The notes under the pieces were generated by a model. It was not told the origin of the DNA. It saw only the letters and a program-made list of their open reading frames with translations, and made no database searches. From the NCBI RefSeq assembly GCF_021130785.1, contig NC_060214.1:107048001-107112000 (forward strand): 64,000 bases of DNA, in the 5' to 3' direction. Source of the stretch: Homalodisca vitripennis (taxonomy: Eukaryota; Arthropoda; Insecta; Hemiptera; Cicadellidae). Each line of letters opens with the position of its first letter. Within the stretch, counting starts at the first letter, position 1. This document shows positions 1-11,446 of the stretch, piece after piece. The position numbers and the translations under genes are program-made.

Positions 1-99
1 TAACTGATGACTCTGTCACTATTCAGATTTTTCATATATCCCATACTGTATAGACTCATTGTGTACCCAGAAATCCGTCTCCTGCCACTGAAAGCATCT

Positions 100-450
100 C
101 TACTCATCAGAGAGTACAAGTTTCAAGTTTCCCAGTTACAACCTGAACATCCAATTACAACTGCAATGACTCGTCCCATTGTGACCGAGCCCACCAGCAA
201 CCGGGAACAAATACGGGCCAGATAACAATAACAGTGACAATAACCTGCTCAAGTGACAATAACAGACAGATCGTTAGCCGGGCAGCAGCGACGGCATACT
301 TGTGCCTTTATTGTGCATTGTGTCCCGCGCACAATTATTGTGTGCGCCATTGTGACCGCTAGCGTCCCGTATCTCCAACACACCCACGGGTTGTGGTTTC
401 GACAGGTGTTCATCCATTCAATGCATGCTGAGTTAAACCTGACGTGAAGT
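100..450. promoter_or_regulatory. GC-richer conserved block with nine ATTGT/ACAAT cores (copy A)
   Basis: This block stands out from the AT-rich surroundings. It holds ATTGTG at about 178, 310, 317, 337 and 349, the reverse CACAAT at 330, and three ACAATAAC motifs between about 225 and 262. ATTGT/ACAAT is the core bound by Sox-type HMG proteins. The part at 328-348 is a near palindrome built on CACAAT and ATTGTG with flanking CGC. The block differs at only about eight positions from the copy at 26.7 kb and fewer from the copy at 55.1 kb. A regulatory role is inferred from motif density and conservation. The short ORFs across it are not persuasive. Confidence 0.45.
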
Positions 451-2085
451 TTTTATTCACTAAGTGGGTTGAAGCAAATAAATAAATCCCTTTGAAAATG
501 ATTGTGTTTTTTTACGAAAGGTAAACTTTTAAATTTGCATAATAATTGTAATTTATATAACTATGTATTATATAGTGGTAATATAATTAAATATATGGTC
601 GTGCTATTATAAAACAATGTTTACACAGAACAGTTGATTACATTTTTAACAGGCTCTTTCAGTCTTTATCGTATTAAAAAATCTTCTACTTTGCCTGATT
701 TTTTTTTCCTAGAACCAATTACGATTTTTTAACAGTTTTTCTGTTATTAGGGGCGGATACGAAACGAGCAAATAAATTATTATTATTATCCGTACAAACA
801 ATTCTTGTGATACGAGTAGACCCGACTCCGGTCTTTTATGCATCTAATTCATAGTATATGCTGTAATACAGGGAGTACTAGGTCTATTTATAATATAATT
901 CTTGTAACAAGTTTCCTAAAAGCAATGTTTTATTGTTTGAAAGTGGTGGAAAATTTAAATTTATAAAATAATATGTTTTAATAAACATCTGTTATAGAAA
1001 TAAGCAGTAAATTGTGGTGGTTTTGGCTGAATCTCTAGAAGATTTCCCTTTGTTACATGAATATTCCTGTTTTAAATGGTATTGATGGTTTTTATATACA
1101 CAGAATATAATCTATAGATTTAATATATCGTTAAAATTATTTGCGATTAATGTTGTGACAATCAGAACGCGTAGCAATCTACTAGTCCTACTTCCAGTAA
1201 ATATAGCCCACATATGTATTTTTTTATAGCAAACAAAGTGTGAAGGATTTATTTTAAAACTCATTGAGTGCTATTTTTGCGTAAATTCTTGGTTTGTTTG
1301 AAGTTAGAATAAGACATTGTACATGTTGAAATAATACTGACAATCTTAGTCTTGAAGTTATAACATTGAGGAGACCTAGCTACCAATAAATTAATTTAGT
1401 TGTACCTTTAATTGTATTAGTTACACGACAGATAACTCATCCAATGCTTTTAATTAAGACACGACAAATTGCGCTTGGACTGCCCTCAGTAGAGTGAGAG
1501 GTCAGGTAGCAAATACTTGCGCGGTAACAATGAAAGTTAAGTGGCGAGCCCTAGCGTCAGACCTCAAAAGTCACTGAAATAATCTTCAGGACCACAGCAT
1601 ATCACGTCGGCATGTATGATTAATATCCTGTGTAATTAATACAGTAATAAATTATACCAGCTTGGGATCGCCAAAAAATTTCCAAAATAGCTTGTTTGTT
1701 TGAACGTTCCTCAGTGAATGGTGAAGTTAGAAGTTAGATTTCCTACGCAACAAAGTAGCGAGATACAATTCCATTACAAGAACCACAGAGACACTTGTCT
1801 GCTCCTATGGGGCTATATTGGATTCCCTCCAGCGCTTTGATGTTTGAACATTTATAGTAAGAAATAAAAAAGTTTTACTGATTCAGAACAAAAATATTTG
1901 TAAATAAGCTTTTAAATTCAATTATTTTATTTTATTTAAAGCTTATGGTTTTTTACTAATTAGTATAATTAGCTCTTTAGTCTTTTTAAGTCAGAAAACC
2001 CTGAACTTAGAAAATAGTGCTCTTTAACAATTATGGTATTTTTCTGGATTGTTATTACGTACTAACTTTGCTAAATTAATTGAAC
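451..2085. other. AT-rich non-coding stretch (B counterpart about 27,015-28,600)
   Basis: No gene is visible. Divergence between units is high at about 480-1,000 (many small indels) and low in patches near 1,010-1,065, 1,480-1,570 and 1,780-1,860. The last patch is notably GC-richer than its surroundings and almost identical in both units. Confidence 0.5.
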
Positions 2086-2089
2086 TCAC

Positions 2090-2215
2090 AATTTTTGTTA
2101 CCAGCGGAATTAAGGTAGAGCCGTACAGCGCTGTTAAGTGGACGGTAACAAAGAGCTTGGGAGATTAAGGCAATATTTTACCGGGATCGGATTTAGGGGT
2201 CTTAACAACCTTGGT
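2090..2215. promoter_or_regulatory. Conserved AACAAAG-containing block 1 (B counterpart about 28,600-28,735)
   Basis: This is a near-identical block in both units with the order TTAA, ACGG, TAACAAAGAGCT, then CAATATTT and CCGGG. A second block with the same order of words lies at about 7,380-7,450. AACAAAG matches TCF/Sox-type HMG sites. The function is inferred. Confidence 0.3.
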
Positions 2216-2904
2216 TAATGCCAGATTAATTTGGCCTTAAATTGGGAAACGATGGGAGTATTCTGGAATTTATATGATACATATTCCACCTTACGCAAAT
2301 GTTTTGAATTTTTTGAAAACTGTATTTATATAAATAATACACTATTGTTATTATATATTTAATTACGAGTATTTTAATTTTAATTTCTACCTACTTTTTA
2401 AAAGCAAGTCAGAATATGAATTTAAAACTTTTAAAATTTTACGTTTGTTTTAAATTTTACTACTGGAACACCCTATATTTCCTTGCAATGTTTATGTAAA
2501 ATAACATTTTAAAATATTTTAATCTTGTTTTTGACCTCTTAGTAGCTGCAGCGTACTATGAAACTCGCAGTATCTTGGTCACATGTAATAAAACCATAGT
2601 GCAAGTGATATACAGCCTGTATCAGTATAAACATTAAATTGGGAGGAGATATTGACAACCATAGTGGGCAATAAAGTATGCAGCATTTCATTTTTATACT
2701 TTTTGGTGATTTGCCAATTACACTACGGTTTTACTCCGAATCTAGAATATGACAATAATATTTCTATCAAAAATGACGTCAATTTTAGTTTATAACATTT
2801 TGAACCTAAGTAGACTATAGTTCCTGAAACGAACAAGTAAATAATTAATTCTTGTACATTTTTTAATGTCATCATACATTTAAAACTGTTGTAAAACATA
2901 ATAG

Positions 2905-3150
2905 TGTTTAACGTAAGTAGTTTATTTGGTGTTTCATAGCAAATTTTAAAATCTTCCGCCAGGATGCAAGTGGAATAGATTGTAAATTTACACTTTTAAT
3001 TGTTATATATTTTCCCCTTTTAAAAGTGTCACAAATAAAAATAGCCCTTTTTATCTTTTTCATTTATGAACATTTTTTATTCATTACATGGAGTCACATT
3101 ACAAAGATGCATAACATATACCACTACGAACTTCTGATATTGCGTCTGAA
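2905..3150. other. Almost invariant non-coding block (B counterpart about 29,405-29,650)
   Basis: About 240 bases with only one or two differences between units, flanked on both sides by much more diverged sequence. There is no ORF of note. It is a candidate conserved element, or a gene-conversion tract. Confidence 0.35.
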
Positions 3151-3554
3151 TTACTTGTAATATGGTATTTTTAACTTTTATAGCTCAAAAGGAGCTGTGT
3201 CTTGAAGCCTCACATGATATTATCTTTACTTTTGTTCAACGGACCGTAATACATTCTTAAATATTAAAATATAACATATTGCATACAGAATTCTCGCTTA
3301 TAAAAAAATGGCGTTTATGGGAAGGGAAAGATGTCGTCGCTCTATGGAAGTTGGCAACTCTGTTGTTTCTCAGTCGACTGACTGTGACTGTGAGCACAGC
3401 TGCTTCAGCGACTTTAATGACTTTAGTTTTACCGTCAAAACTTGTCGACTCAGCAAATACTCTCAACTGATGTGTTACTGATCATATTCAAATATATCAT
3501 ATGATGATATTTTATTTTTAAACATCATTTACTTCCTTGATTCAAATGCCGCGG

Positions 3555-3745
3555 TACCACAGGAAATGCCGGCTTTGATTTCCTCACTAGTGTTCCACCT
3601 TCGTTAGTTCGGGGGTAACGTGTTTGTTCATGCCCTTGACGCCCGCCAACGTGACACGGGATAGACAGACCTGCTCTAATGACGTTACTCCTGCACTTGT
3701 TTGTTTGGTTTCAGTTCTCTTTGTGACAGCTAGCAGAAATAGGTT
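3555..3745. promoter_or_regulatory. GC-richer conserved block (B counterpart about 30,060-30,260)
   Basis: This is a locally GC-rich block with few differences between units. It contains CTTTGAT (TCF-like), TGTTTGTT (forkhead-like) and a strong plus-strand 3' splice-like tract ending in TTTCAG near 3,715. No matching 5' splice site makes a convincing exon, so I call it a candidate regulatory block. Confidence 0.3.
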
Positions 3746-5335
3746 TTTGAAATTAAAAGCGTTTAATAATATTAGATATTATTTTATGATTAAAACTACA
3801 TAAAATTTAAAAAAATCAACTATCTATTGTGTAATAAAAAGACCTTAACCATAAACAAATACTTGCATTTTTTTATCATGTTTATTATGTAGACGCTGCT
3901 AATTTCTAATTCGACAATAAATTATTAATAGAAGATCAATCCAATATTTAATAATATCGTGTTATTTTATGATATAAAAATTCATGTTATTTACAGCCAA
4001 CATTTATAAATGACAGTGTTATTCGGTTTTTACAGCATATAACTATTGCAAATGTCCGACACTCTGCTATCATTTCGTTATTTACTGTTAAGAAGCATAA
4101 TGTTAATCAAGCTATTAAAACTGTTTTCTTCTGATTTATATTTATAAACAGAAATAACGCTTTGAACAAGGAATTATTTGAAAATATACAATATTCATTT
4201 GAAGTGCAGCTTATGATGCTGTTAAATGTTGAAGGAGTAGAGTTCTTACTGCATGGGTTTGTCAGGGAATATGGTAGAGATTTGTGCCGTAATATCGCTC
4301 CTGATTTCAATGCGGATGTCTTATATACAGTCTCTTCAGTTGATGTAATGCCATTACCAACTTTGTGTTAAAAGGTATTTAGAGGTATTTTTCTCGGCCC
4401 AATATAATATATGATTTAATAAAATACAAGTTCAGAAAATGGTCATTTTGTCCAATTTGCTTCAACAATGAAAAAGACACATAAAAATCGCATAAATAGT
4501 GTATGTTTTAGTGACAACCTCTGAATTTGAATATAATTGGAATTAAACCCTTGAGTGCCACAGGCATTTATACTCTAGATGTACCTCCCAGTCCTGTAAG
4601 TGACCGGCACTATAATAGGGTTAATATTTATATATGTCCAGAGTGGGAGTGTAACTGTCCCTACTGTATAAACTGCAGCTCAAGTTTAATACAGAAAGAG
4701 GTTAGATAGTTCAGACTCAGATATCAAAGGTATTGGAGGTAATACCAAGCAAGGCTGGGGCTGTTTGTGATGGTTGGGCGAGAACCTCCATATATCACCG
4801 ACAGCGACAGTATCTCACTCTTGTAATCGATCTGGGCGATAGATCTTCCTCACAGACAACATTTCTATCGGATATTGTGCAACGAGGCCAATTATAACCG
4901 AGCTAATAGACTTTATCTATATGAGATTGGATTACGCCACTCCACGTGTGCGTAACAGGCTACGCTTAGGATGTATGCAAAATGTTAAGTCTTTATCTCA
5001 TTTCGTTTTTTAAATCTCCTCCGCAGAGACAATCATACAGTCAATTATACAGAAAATAAAAGTTTACACCTCTTCTCCCCAGCAGACAAAAGGATACTGT
5101 GCCACACAACTGAAAAATTCAATCAATGGATTCAATGACGCTCAACCGAATGACATGCACCATCATAGAACTCGTTCTTATCTTTGATAAATGAAGTTTA
5201 ATGCATACTAAAAGTCAACAAATGAAGTATTTCTCGAGTATTTTTTTGAATAGTAAGGCTACATGTGTGACTACGTTGCGTGTTACATTTTTGAGATGTT
5301 TGTACTCAGTTTGTTTCCCTAATTATTTATTCTGC
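3746..5335. other. Non-coding stretch with a shared 69-codon ORF (B counterpart about 30,260-31,825)
   Basis: No gene is supported. An ORF of 69 codons at 4,162-4,371 recurs at 30,659-30,868. The two copies differ at about ten bases, roughly six of which change the amino acid, so protein constraint is not evident. A following 60-codon ORF at 4,527-4,709 is broken by indels in unit B. A fragment related to the foldback family at 5,336 lies near 5,130-5,180. Confidence 0.4.
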
Positions 5336-5556
5336 GATTTTCTCGTTGGTATCCAGGATACCCATAAGACCTAATGTAAAAATCTCTTTGCTAACGCTCA
5401 ATCCACTCATGGCCTATAGACGTGACATTTTAGTCTTCATTTCTATGTATGCAACATCGAGTTCAAAGATTTTGCTTGTCTGTCCATGGGATTTGGTTAT
5501 GGTTTGGTGAACATTTTTACATCGGTCTTGTTGGTAATCATGATAGAAACTAAAAA
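5336..5556. mobile_element. Foldback element, family 2 (unit A)
   Basis: The two ends are imperfect inverted repeats of roughly 70 bases. The left arm runs from TCTCGTTGGTATCC through GTAAAAAT to CTCATGG; the right arm runs from CCATGGGATTTGG through ATTTTTAC to the complement of the left end. Related fragments occur at 56.7, 57.0 and 60.3 kb, so it is an interspersed family. No coding capacity is seen, so it would be a non-autonomous DNA element or SINE-like repeat. The target duplication could not be fixed. Confidence 0.5.
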
Positions 5557-5682
5557 ATCGCTGAAGAAATATATTTGTAAATAAATTTTACACAATCACA
5601 TACGTATGACAATCTTATGATGTGACATTAAGACAAACATGAAACATGTAAAACACAGGTAACTATAGACTTGACATTTTGC

Positions 5683-5875
5683 TATCACACGGTTTACGCG
5701 TATTTAATTCCTAGGTTGTCTAATTATTACAAATCAGTATATATACACATTGATGCTATAACTCATTTAGATCTCAAAAACTCTCAGTATATTGTTCATT
5801 TTTTGGTTCTGGGCCTGGTTTTAATTGGTAAAATTTCCTGCACTTTGGCTATTATTGTAATTTCTCAGTGAAATA
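5683..5875. other. Unit-specific block replacing an unrelated block in B
   Basis: Flanking sequence is shared with unit B on both sides, but this block of about 190 bases does not align with the 160 bases at 32,172-32,330. It contains a 66-codon ORF without recognisable features. Confidence 0.45.
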
Positions 5876-7379
5876 ATTTTTACATTTTCTCTAATAAAGG
5901 AAGTTATCTTAAGGGCTATGGCTTTAAAATATAAAATAATAATAATCCAATCAATACTGATTTAACCAACACCTTACGCTAGGTAGTATCTTGCAGTAAC
6001 ACGATTATCCGATGAATCATCACAAGTTAGTTCAGAACCATTCAGATGTTCAACTGCTCTCCAATGTGACATTGTGAATACCTGCCGGGCACATTTCTGG
6101 ACTTATTGCTGTTGTAAGGAAACTTTACAGATGAAGTTTCACTGTTCTGCTACAGTTGGGAACTGTTTTCCATGATTGAAACAACTGTCATTATTTCAAT
6201 TGTATGAATGTTTTACGGTTTCGGAATATCCGGAGAAGAACATTAAATATCTAAATCCGACGATATAGAGGCTTACCTCTCTATGCAGGGTGTATTATTT
6301 TTTAATAGGCCACCATTGGATCTTGGAAATTGACATTATAGAGAGATTTTTGAAATATATAATTCAAACTTTTATAAATTTTCCAATCCGCCATTTTTTC
6401 CTTACTAAAAATCCAGTATCCTTTATTGTTGTTTTTGGTAGGAAATGAGTTATAAGACTTTTATTCTTGGAGCTTTCATCATATTTCCAAATAGGAGCAC
6501 TTAATGTGTTGGAAATATTTACGGAGTTTTACATTGCGAAAACATTTTTTTTAGAAATGCATCCACTTAAATATTCTAAAATTGATATTTTCCCCATGTT
6601 TAAAATCTTTGTAAATGTAAATTTAACCGTTTAATCGCGCAGACTATCGTTTTCTATTCAGACACTTCGAACCTACAAACACGTTTCCAACTTGAATCCC
6701 GCTTATTAATTTTGTAAAGATGTTACATTCGTAGTTTAGACGATTCAAAGGGTGCGTATTTAAAAGGTATTTTGCAATATTACACCCCATAATGAATCAC
6801 AATGAGATCTAAGACATCTGTTATTATGTAAAATATACAAACCTGCTGATAATAAAAGAATCTTAAACTTAATTTTCCTATTAAATCTAATAAAATGCAG
6901 GGCTTTACATAAGTTGGCGTATACATAATTAAAAATGTCTCATAAAAGAAAAGGTTCTTGTTTTAAATTTGCTGTCAGATTTGTGGTTTTTCAAACTTGT
7001 AGCATTACAAAGTTACAACGTTTAAAAGTTATATATTTTTTCAGCGTTATTAAGAGTAATAAAAGACTTCTTTGCCTTAACTTTGCCTGGTAAAATAAGA
7101 CATACTCTACTTATCAGCTATTTTTAAATACGATTTTTAAATTTTATTTGCAACTACCTACAGTGGCTAATAAAGATGTAATACAAGAATAAATATATTA
7201 TTTTTGCAGCCTTTGTTAAAAAATCTGATACTTAATCAGTAATTCATTTATTTATATTAAATTAATTCAGTGTTATGTCACTAGAAGGATACGTCTCTGA
7301 CAATATTGCCGCTGAGGCCTTCTTCATGTCTTTTATAACTGTTTAATAGCCTTCAACCCAAATTTAATACTCGCTGAGC
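5876..7379. other. AT-rich non-coding stretch around the minisatellite (B counterpart about 34,001-35,230)
   Basis: Apart from the single 109-bp unit near 6,012-6,130, I see no gene. The stretch is T-rich and is shared with unit B with scattered substitutions. Confidence 0.45.
6012..6130. repeat. Single copy of the 109-bp minisatellite unit
   Basis: Unit A has one copy of the sequence that forms a 14-copy array at 32,472-34,000 in unit B. It carries small differences from the array consensus. Confidence 0.85.
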
Positions 7380-7510
7380 ACCGAGGTGCCAATGTTAAAC
7401 GGATAACAAAGAGCTGACAATATTTCCCCAGGGCATGTTTTGTTATCCTTTATTAGCAGCCTTGTGTTATGTCGGATGCATTCCTAATGAACGGATGGGG
7501 AATTTAAGTG
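7380..7510. promoter_or_regulatory. Conserved AACAAAG-containing block 2 (B counterpart about 35,235-35,375)
   Basis: It repeats the word order of block 1 at 2,090: TTAA, ACGG, TAACAAAGAGCT, CAATATTT, CC-GGG. It is followed by a conserved segment with TTGTTATCC and TAATGAACGG. Almost no changes separate the two units. It is a candidate regulatory block. Confidence 0.3.
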
Positions 7511-7689
7511 ATGTCGATTAGATCGAATACTTAGGAACTCCTTTATAGAAATATTGAGATTAAAATTATGAGATTTCAAAGATTGCTTAGTTCTTGGCAA
7601 AATATCTTTATACTAGAATGCACTTAGCAATGACTTGATCTAACATTTATTTCAAAAATATAACCAATGAATTCAATGCTTCAATTACA

Positions 7690-8345
7690 GAGAGTTCACT
7701 GATGATGTGGCTCAAGTTGAAACCAAAATGGTGGCGAAAAGCTCCTAAGTTCAAACTACAGTTGGTGATACTGCAGCAAATTTGGTGTGGTTAGGGGCAG
7801 TGCTCTACCTTCAGTGATGAAGTGACCCAAGTTGCAACCGAAATGGTGGCGTAACGCTAACAAGTTCAAACCACAGTTTTTTATACTACAGCACAGATAG
7901 TGTGGTTAGATACAGTGATCCACCTACACTAATGAAGTGACCCAAGTTGCAACCGAAATGGTGGCGTAACGCTAACAAGTTCAAACCACAGTTGGTGATA
8001 CTACAGCAATGGTAGTGTGGTTAGATACAGTACTCTACCAATACTGCTGAAGTGACCGAAGTTGTAACCCAAACTGTGGTATAACGCTAACAAGTATAAT
8101 TCACAGTTGTTGAAACTACAGCAAAGATAGTGTGGTTAGATACAGTGATCTACCTACACTAATGAAGTGACCCAAGTTGCAACCGAAGTGGTGGCGTAAC
8201 GCTAACAAGTTCAAACCACAGTTGGTGATACTACAGCAATGGTAGTGTGGTTAGATACAGTACTCTACCAATACTGCTGAAGTGACCGAAGTTATAACCC
8301 AAACTGTGGTATAACGCTAACAAGTATAATTCACAGTTGTTGAAC
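7690..8345. repeat. 115-bp satellite, about six copies with 230-bp dimer structure
   Basis: ACGCTAACAAGT recurs at intervals of about 114-115 bases, ending near 7,866, 7,980, 8,095, 8,210 and 8,325. An older, more diverged copy ends near 7,754. Two monomer types alternate in the right half (GTGACCCAAGTTGC versus GTGACCGAAGTTGT or TTAT), giving a 230-bp higher-order repeat. Confidence 0.9.
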
Positions 8346-8636
8346 TTGAGCAATTGTTTTGTGGCTAGAGACAATATTCTACTTTTTTTAACTCTTTTCA
8401 GTTTTAATATAATTTGTTTTTTGTTTAGTTGTTCACTATTAACCATTTAATTGCTAACTTACTGAAAATATATTTACTATATTCTACTTTGCATTCTTAG
8501 AGCTCTTGTCTAAAGTTTTACAAAGTTAACGAGTGCTTCATGTTATTTTTATTTATTGTTCCAAACACAAAGAGTGTTTCAAATGATGCTTACAAAATTA
8601 AACTGTCTTTCCTATCACACATCTTTATTTAGAACG

Positions 8637-9345
8637 AATTTTCCGTATTTAAAACAATACATTAGAATCGCCGTCCACTTCACCCTGTACCGTTTTAATG
8701 GCACATGAGGGGTTAGCTTTGAAATTTATATTTTTGTGAAGATTAAAAAAAGGAAAAGAAAATCTTCTGAAATAAATAATGTTCAAACTAAAATAAACTT
8801 TTTCTTGAAAATAATTACTGAATTTAAAATTAAAATAAAAACTTCTTGATCACTTTTAAATTCAAATTGTATTATATTTGTCACTCCAAAAATGTACAAA
8901 GTTCTTACAGCTTGTCTTTTATTCAATTTTCAAAATTCAAAACTTTCACACTCTAATCTGATCTGGCAATCCTTCACTTTAATTTATCATCAAAATTCAA
9001 TTTTATTTTGTTACTAATTTTCTTTACTTTACTTTAACTATTACTTCTTTTCAGTGTTAGAATTTTTTTATATTGCAGGTTCGATGACGATTAGCAAAAA
9101 AAAATAACTCTAAGCACTTTCAAAGTCTACTCGTTACTATAACTTCCGATCAACTGAGACGGGAGGTACGGCACCTACCTCACCCCACCTCTCAATTTCA
9201 TTATCAAACACTGCCATCTGCGATGCGCGCCTCGCTGATAGCAGCCTCCTTTGTACTGTCCAGTCCTTATCATTCTTCTGGGCCTACTCCTTCCACCGGT
9301 AATCCAGTTACTCCAGAATTACAATTTAATACAATCGATACAATC
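8637..9345. mobile_element. 0.7-kb segment present only in unit A; possible antisense solo LTR
   Basis: Unit B joins the flanks directly at about 36,250. The ends of the segment are followed by CGAAT on the left and CGATA on the right, a possible imperfect 4-5-bp target duplication. Read on the minus strand it has a GC-richer first third followed by AATAAA and a T-rich tail, loosely like an LTR. TG and CA termini are not clear. A deletion in unit B is the alternative. Confidence 0.35.
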
Positions 9346-10360
9346 CTATCCTAGAGCCGTGAAATATGAACTATTGTTGGGGGTTTTCTGTCATGAGTTT
9401 TTTGTAAAATCTTTTTACCTAAGTTTTTATCTAAGTTCTCTTTAAAGACAGCAAAATTACACTTCACGCATGAGGCTTTCTTCAAATAATCGGGTAATAA
9501 TATGAATAGAAAGTCAGTCGATTATAAAATGATAAGTGAATAAAGATGCAAGATTGCTAAATATAAACAAAATTTAAGTCGCAGGAATGAAGTATGAGTG
9601 AACTTTTATATGAGATAATTATGTTAGTGTGGAGGGTGCGTGAATGGATTATGAATGAAGAACAGCTGAATCTAAGTAAACAATGAGTAGATTTGACTGA
9701 AGAGTCTCGTAACATTCCTTTTCTTTAATATAAAATTTTCATAAAAGTAGGAGTCGTTCTTCCCTCTTCTTTTCATAAAAGAGAACATCAATTTCTTGAA
9801 TCTCTACTGTTCTAGCATAAAACACTCCACAAAATTTGAGTTCCTTTACCTGGATTACTTCATCTCGCCATTAGTTCCCGTTTTTTTTGTTTCAATATTT
9901 TCTGGGTTTATTTTAATACTCAAAACATGAGATCACAAACATTTGCCGTGATTATATGACACCAAAATGGAAACACTAAGTTTCTAGAAGTGATGTATGA
10001 CTTTCTCTTTAGGTTTAAAATGCTAAGACTTCTAAGTTAATGATGCACACAAAGTCTCAAAAATATAAGGTGTACCGAAATAGTTTTGTGTTTTCAAATT
10101 ACAATGACTGAAATTTTAGTCTTGTTTGAATTCAAATTTGGTAGTCTCTATCATAATTTCGTAAATACGAGTTCTCTCCTTCGTAAAGTGTGTAATGACG
10201 TCAGTTCCATTGCTGAGTAGTAACATTGTATTCAACGTAGACTATCTCTTACTGTACTTGACTTGGAATTCAGCCGACTTGGAAGTGAGGTCCTCATTTC
10301 TGCAAATAAAACATTTCTAGTTCTGGAACTTTAATATAAGGACGATTTAATGCGAATGTT
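9346..10360. other. Non-coding stretch with CRE-like site (B counterpart about 36,251-37,272)
   Basis: No gene is visible. A TGACGTCA palindrome near 10,196 is kept in unit B (about 37,108). The surrounding 100 bases are nearly identical in both units. Confidence 0.35.
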
Positions 10361-10738
10361 GAGTTTAGCTCCAGTTCACCTTCCGCTCAGTCCAGCGTCT
10401 GTAATCTGACAATCAGTGCTGACTTCCTGGAATTTGGAGTTCACTTTTTAAGAGATACAAACGGTCGATGACGAAGACGAAATCTTTGCATGGTTTTGAG
10501 TTCAGGAGACACGTAAAATACAAAAGTGTTCTGTCTGGTTTCCCTAGGAGTCATGCAATGTAATCCAGATAAAGGGGCATTCTTATAGTCTCATCACGTA
10601 TAAAATTGGGTGCATTGCTATATTTTACAAACGACCTTAAAGCAAGGCGGAGTTCTCTTCACATGAAGTAGGTATGGGAGAAAGAGAAGGACAAATATGC
10701 GACTGTCAGATTTCAAACGCTGCAGTGAGCGGAAGGTA
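10361..10738. mobile_element. Foldback element, family 1 (unit A, first site)
   Basis: It begins with GAGTTTAGCTCCAGTTCACC followed by TTCCGCTCAG and ends with GTGAGCGGAAGGT, an inverted match of about 12 bases. The same start motif opens or closes elements at 20.4, 23.7 and 59.8 kb, and the internal sequence aligns with the element at 59,759. No coding capacity is seen. It is a non-autonomous inverted-repeat element. Confidence 0.6.
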
Positions 10739-11401
10739 AAATATAGCTATACCCTACATTCCCATATACTTATCAGTATTATGTGAGTAATTTATGATTA
10801 ACAGAATGAGTATGGATATATTTTCGCACCACACCCAACAAAGGTCTTACAGTTAAATGTGAGCTCAGGAACTACCTAGTTATTGATAGACCTGTGATCA
10901 GAGAAATTTAAATTAACTATGTTTATAAAAGTTTTAATACTACGTACATTACAAGTATTAGGCTACTAAAATATTTCTTCTATATTCATAATGCAACATA
11001 TGTGTTTGGATTTACTTTATCTGTGTTCTGACTGTACCTGAATTCTATCCCATCCGTATAACGAGTCCCTACAATGACTTGCCTGATAGGAATGGAAAAC
11101 CAGCCATTATTGTCACAGGCTGTTACGTGACTGGAATTATTTTCGTGGAGAATCTCTCTGATATTGTAATCCACAGTGGTTATATTGGCGCTTGTAAATG
11201 GTTTAATACTTGGTTCACGTTTTATTACATAACTTAATCCGCATACCAAGTGTTCTTGTTATTAGTTGGTTTATCTGAAAATTTAAGAAGGGTGTTTACG
11301 AATTCAGTATTTTTGACATTTGTTCTTAGTGTTTAAAGACATAAAAATAAAATGAAGACTTGGTCATAAATGCTTAGATTACTGATTGCCTGTATCCATT
11401 T

Positions 11402-11446
11402 TTTGGATTTTTTTATTTATGAATTCGGTAAATAAAAAAATCCAAA
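11402..11446. repeat. Perfect 18-bp inverted repeat, unit A only
   Basis: TTTGGATTTTTTTATTTA (11,402-11,419) and its exact complement (11,429-11,446) flank a 9-base loop. Right after it, GAATTCGGTA recurs twice. Unit B has one plain copy of the sequence, so this looks like a templated insertion. Confidence 0.9.

Noticed and set aside
253..447. 64-codon ORF present in all three copies of the first block
   Set aside because: It spans the ATTGT-rich block, starts at a non-ATG codon, and reads as a translation of repeated short words. Regulatory DNA is the simpler explanation.
4162..4371. 69-codon ORF shared with 30,659-30,868
   Set aside because: About six of ten differences change the amino acid, close to neutral expectation. 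There is no clear splice structure.
10986..11249. 87-codon minus-strand ORF repeated at 37,827-38,090, looks protein-like
   Set aside because: Of about eight base differences between copies only one is cleanly synonymous, and the strong upstream 3' splice-like site is out of frame with it. No start or family is recognisable.
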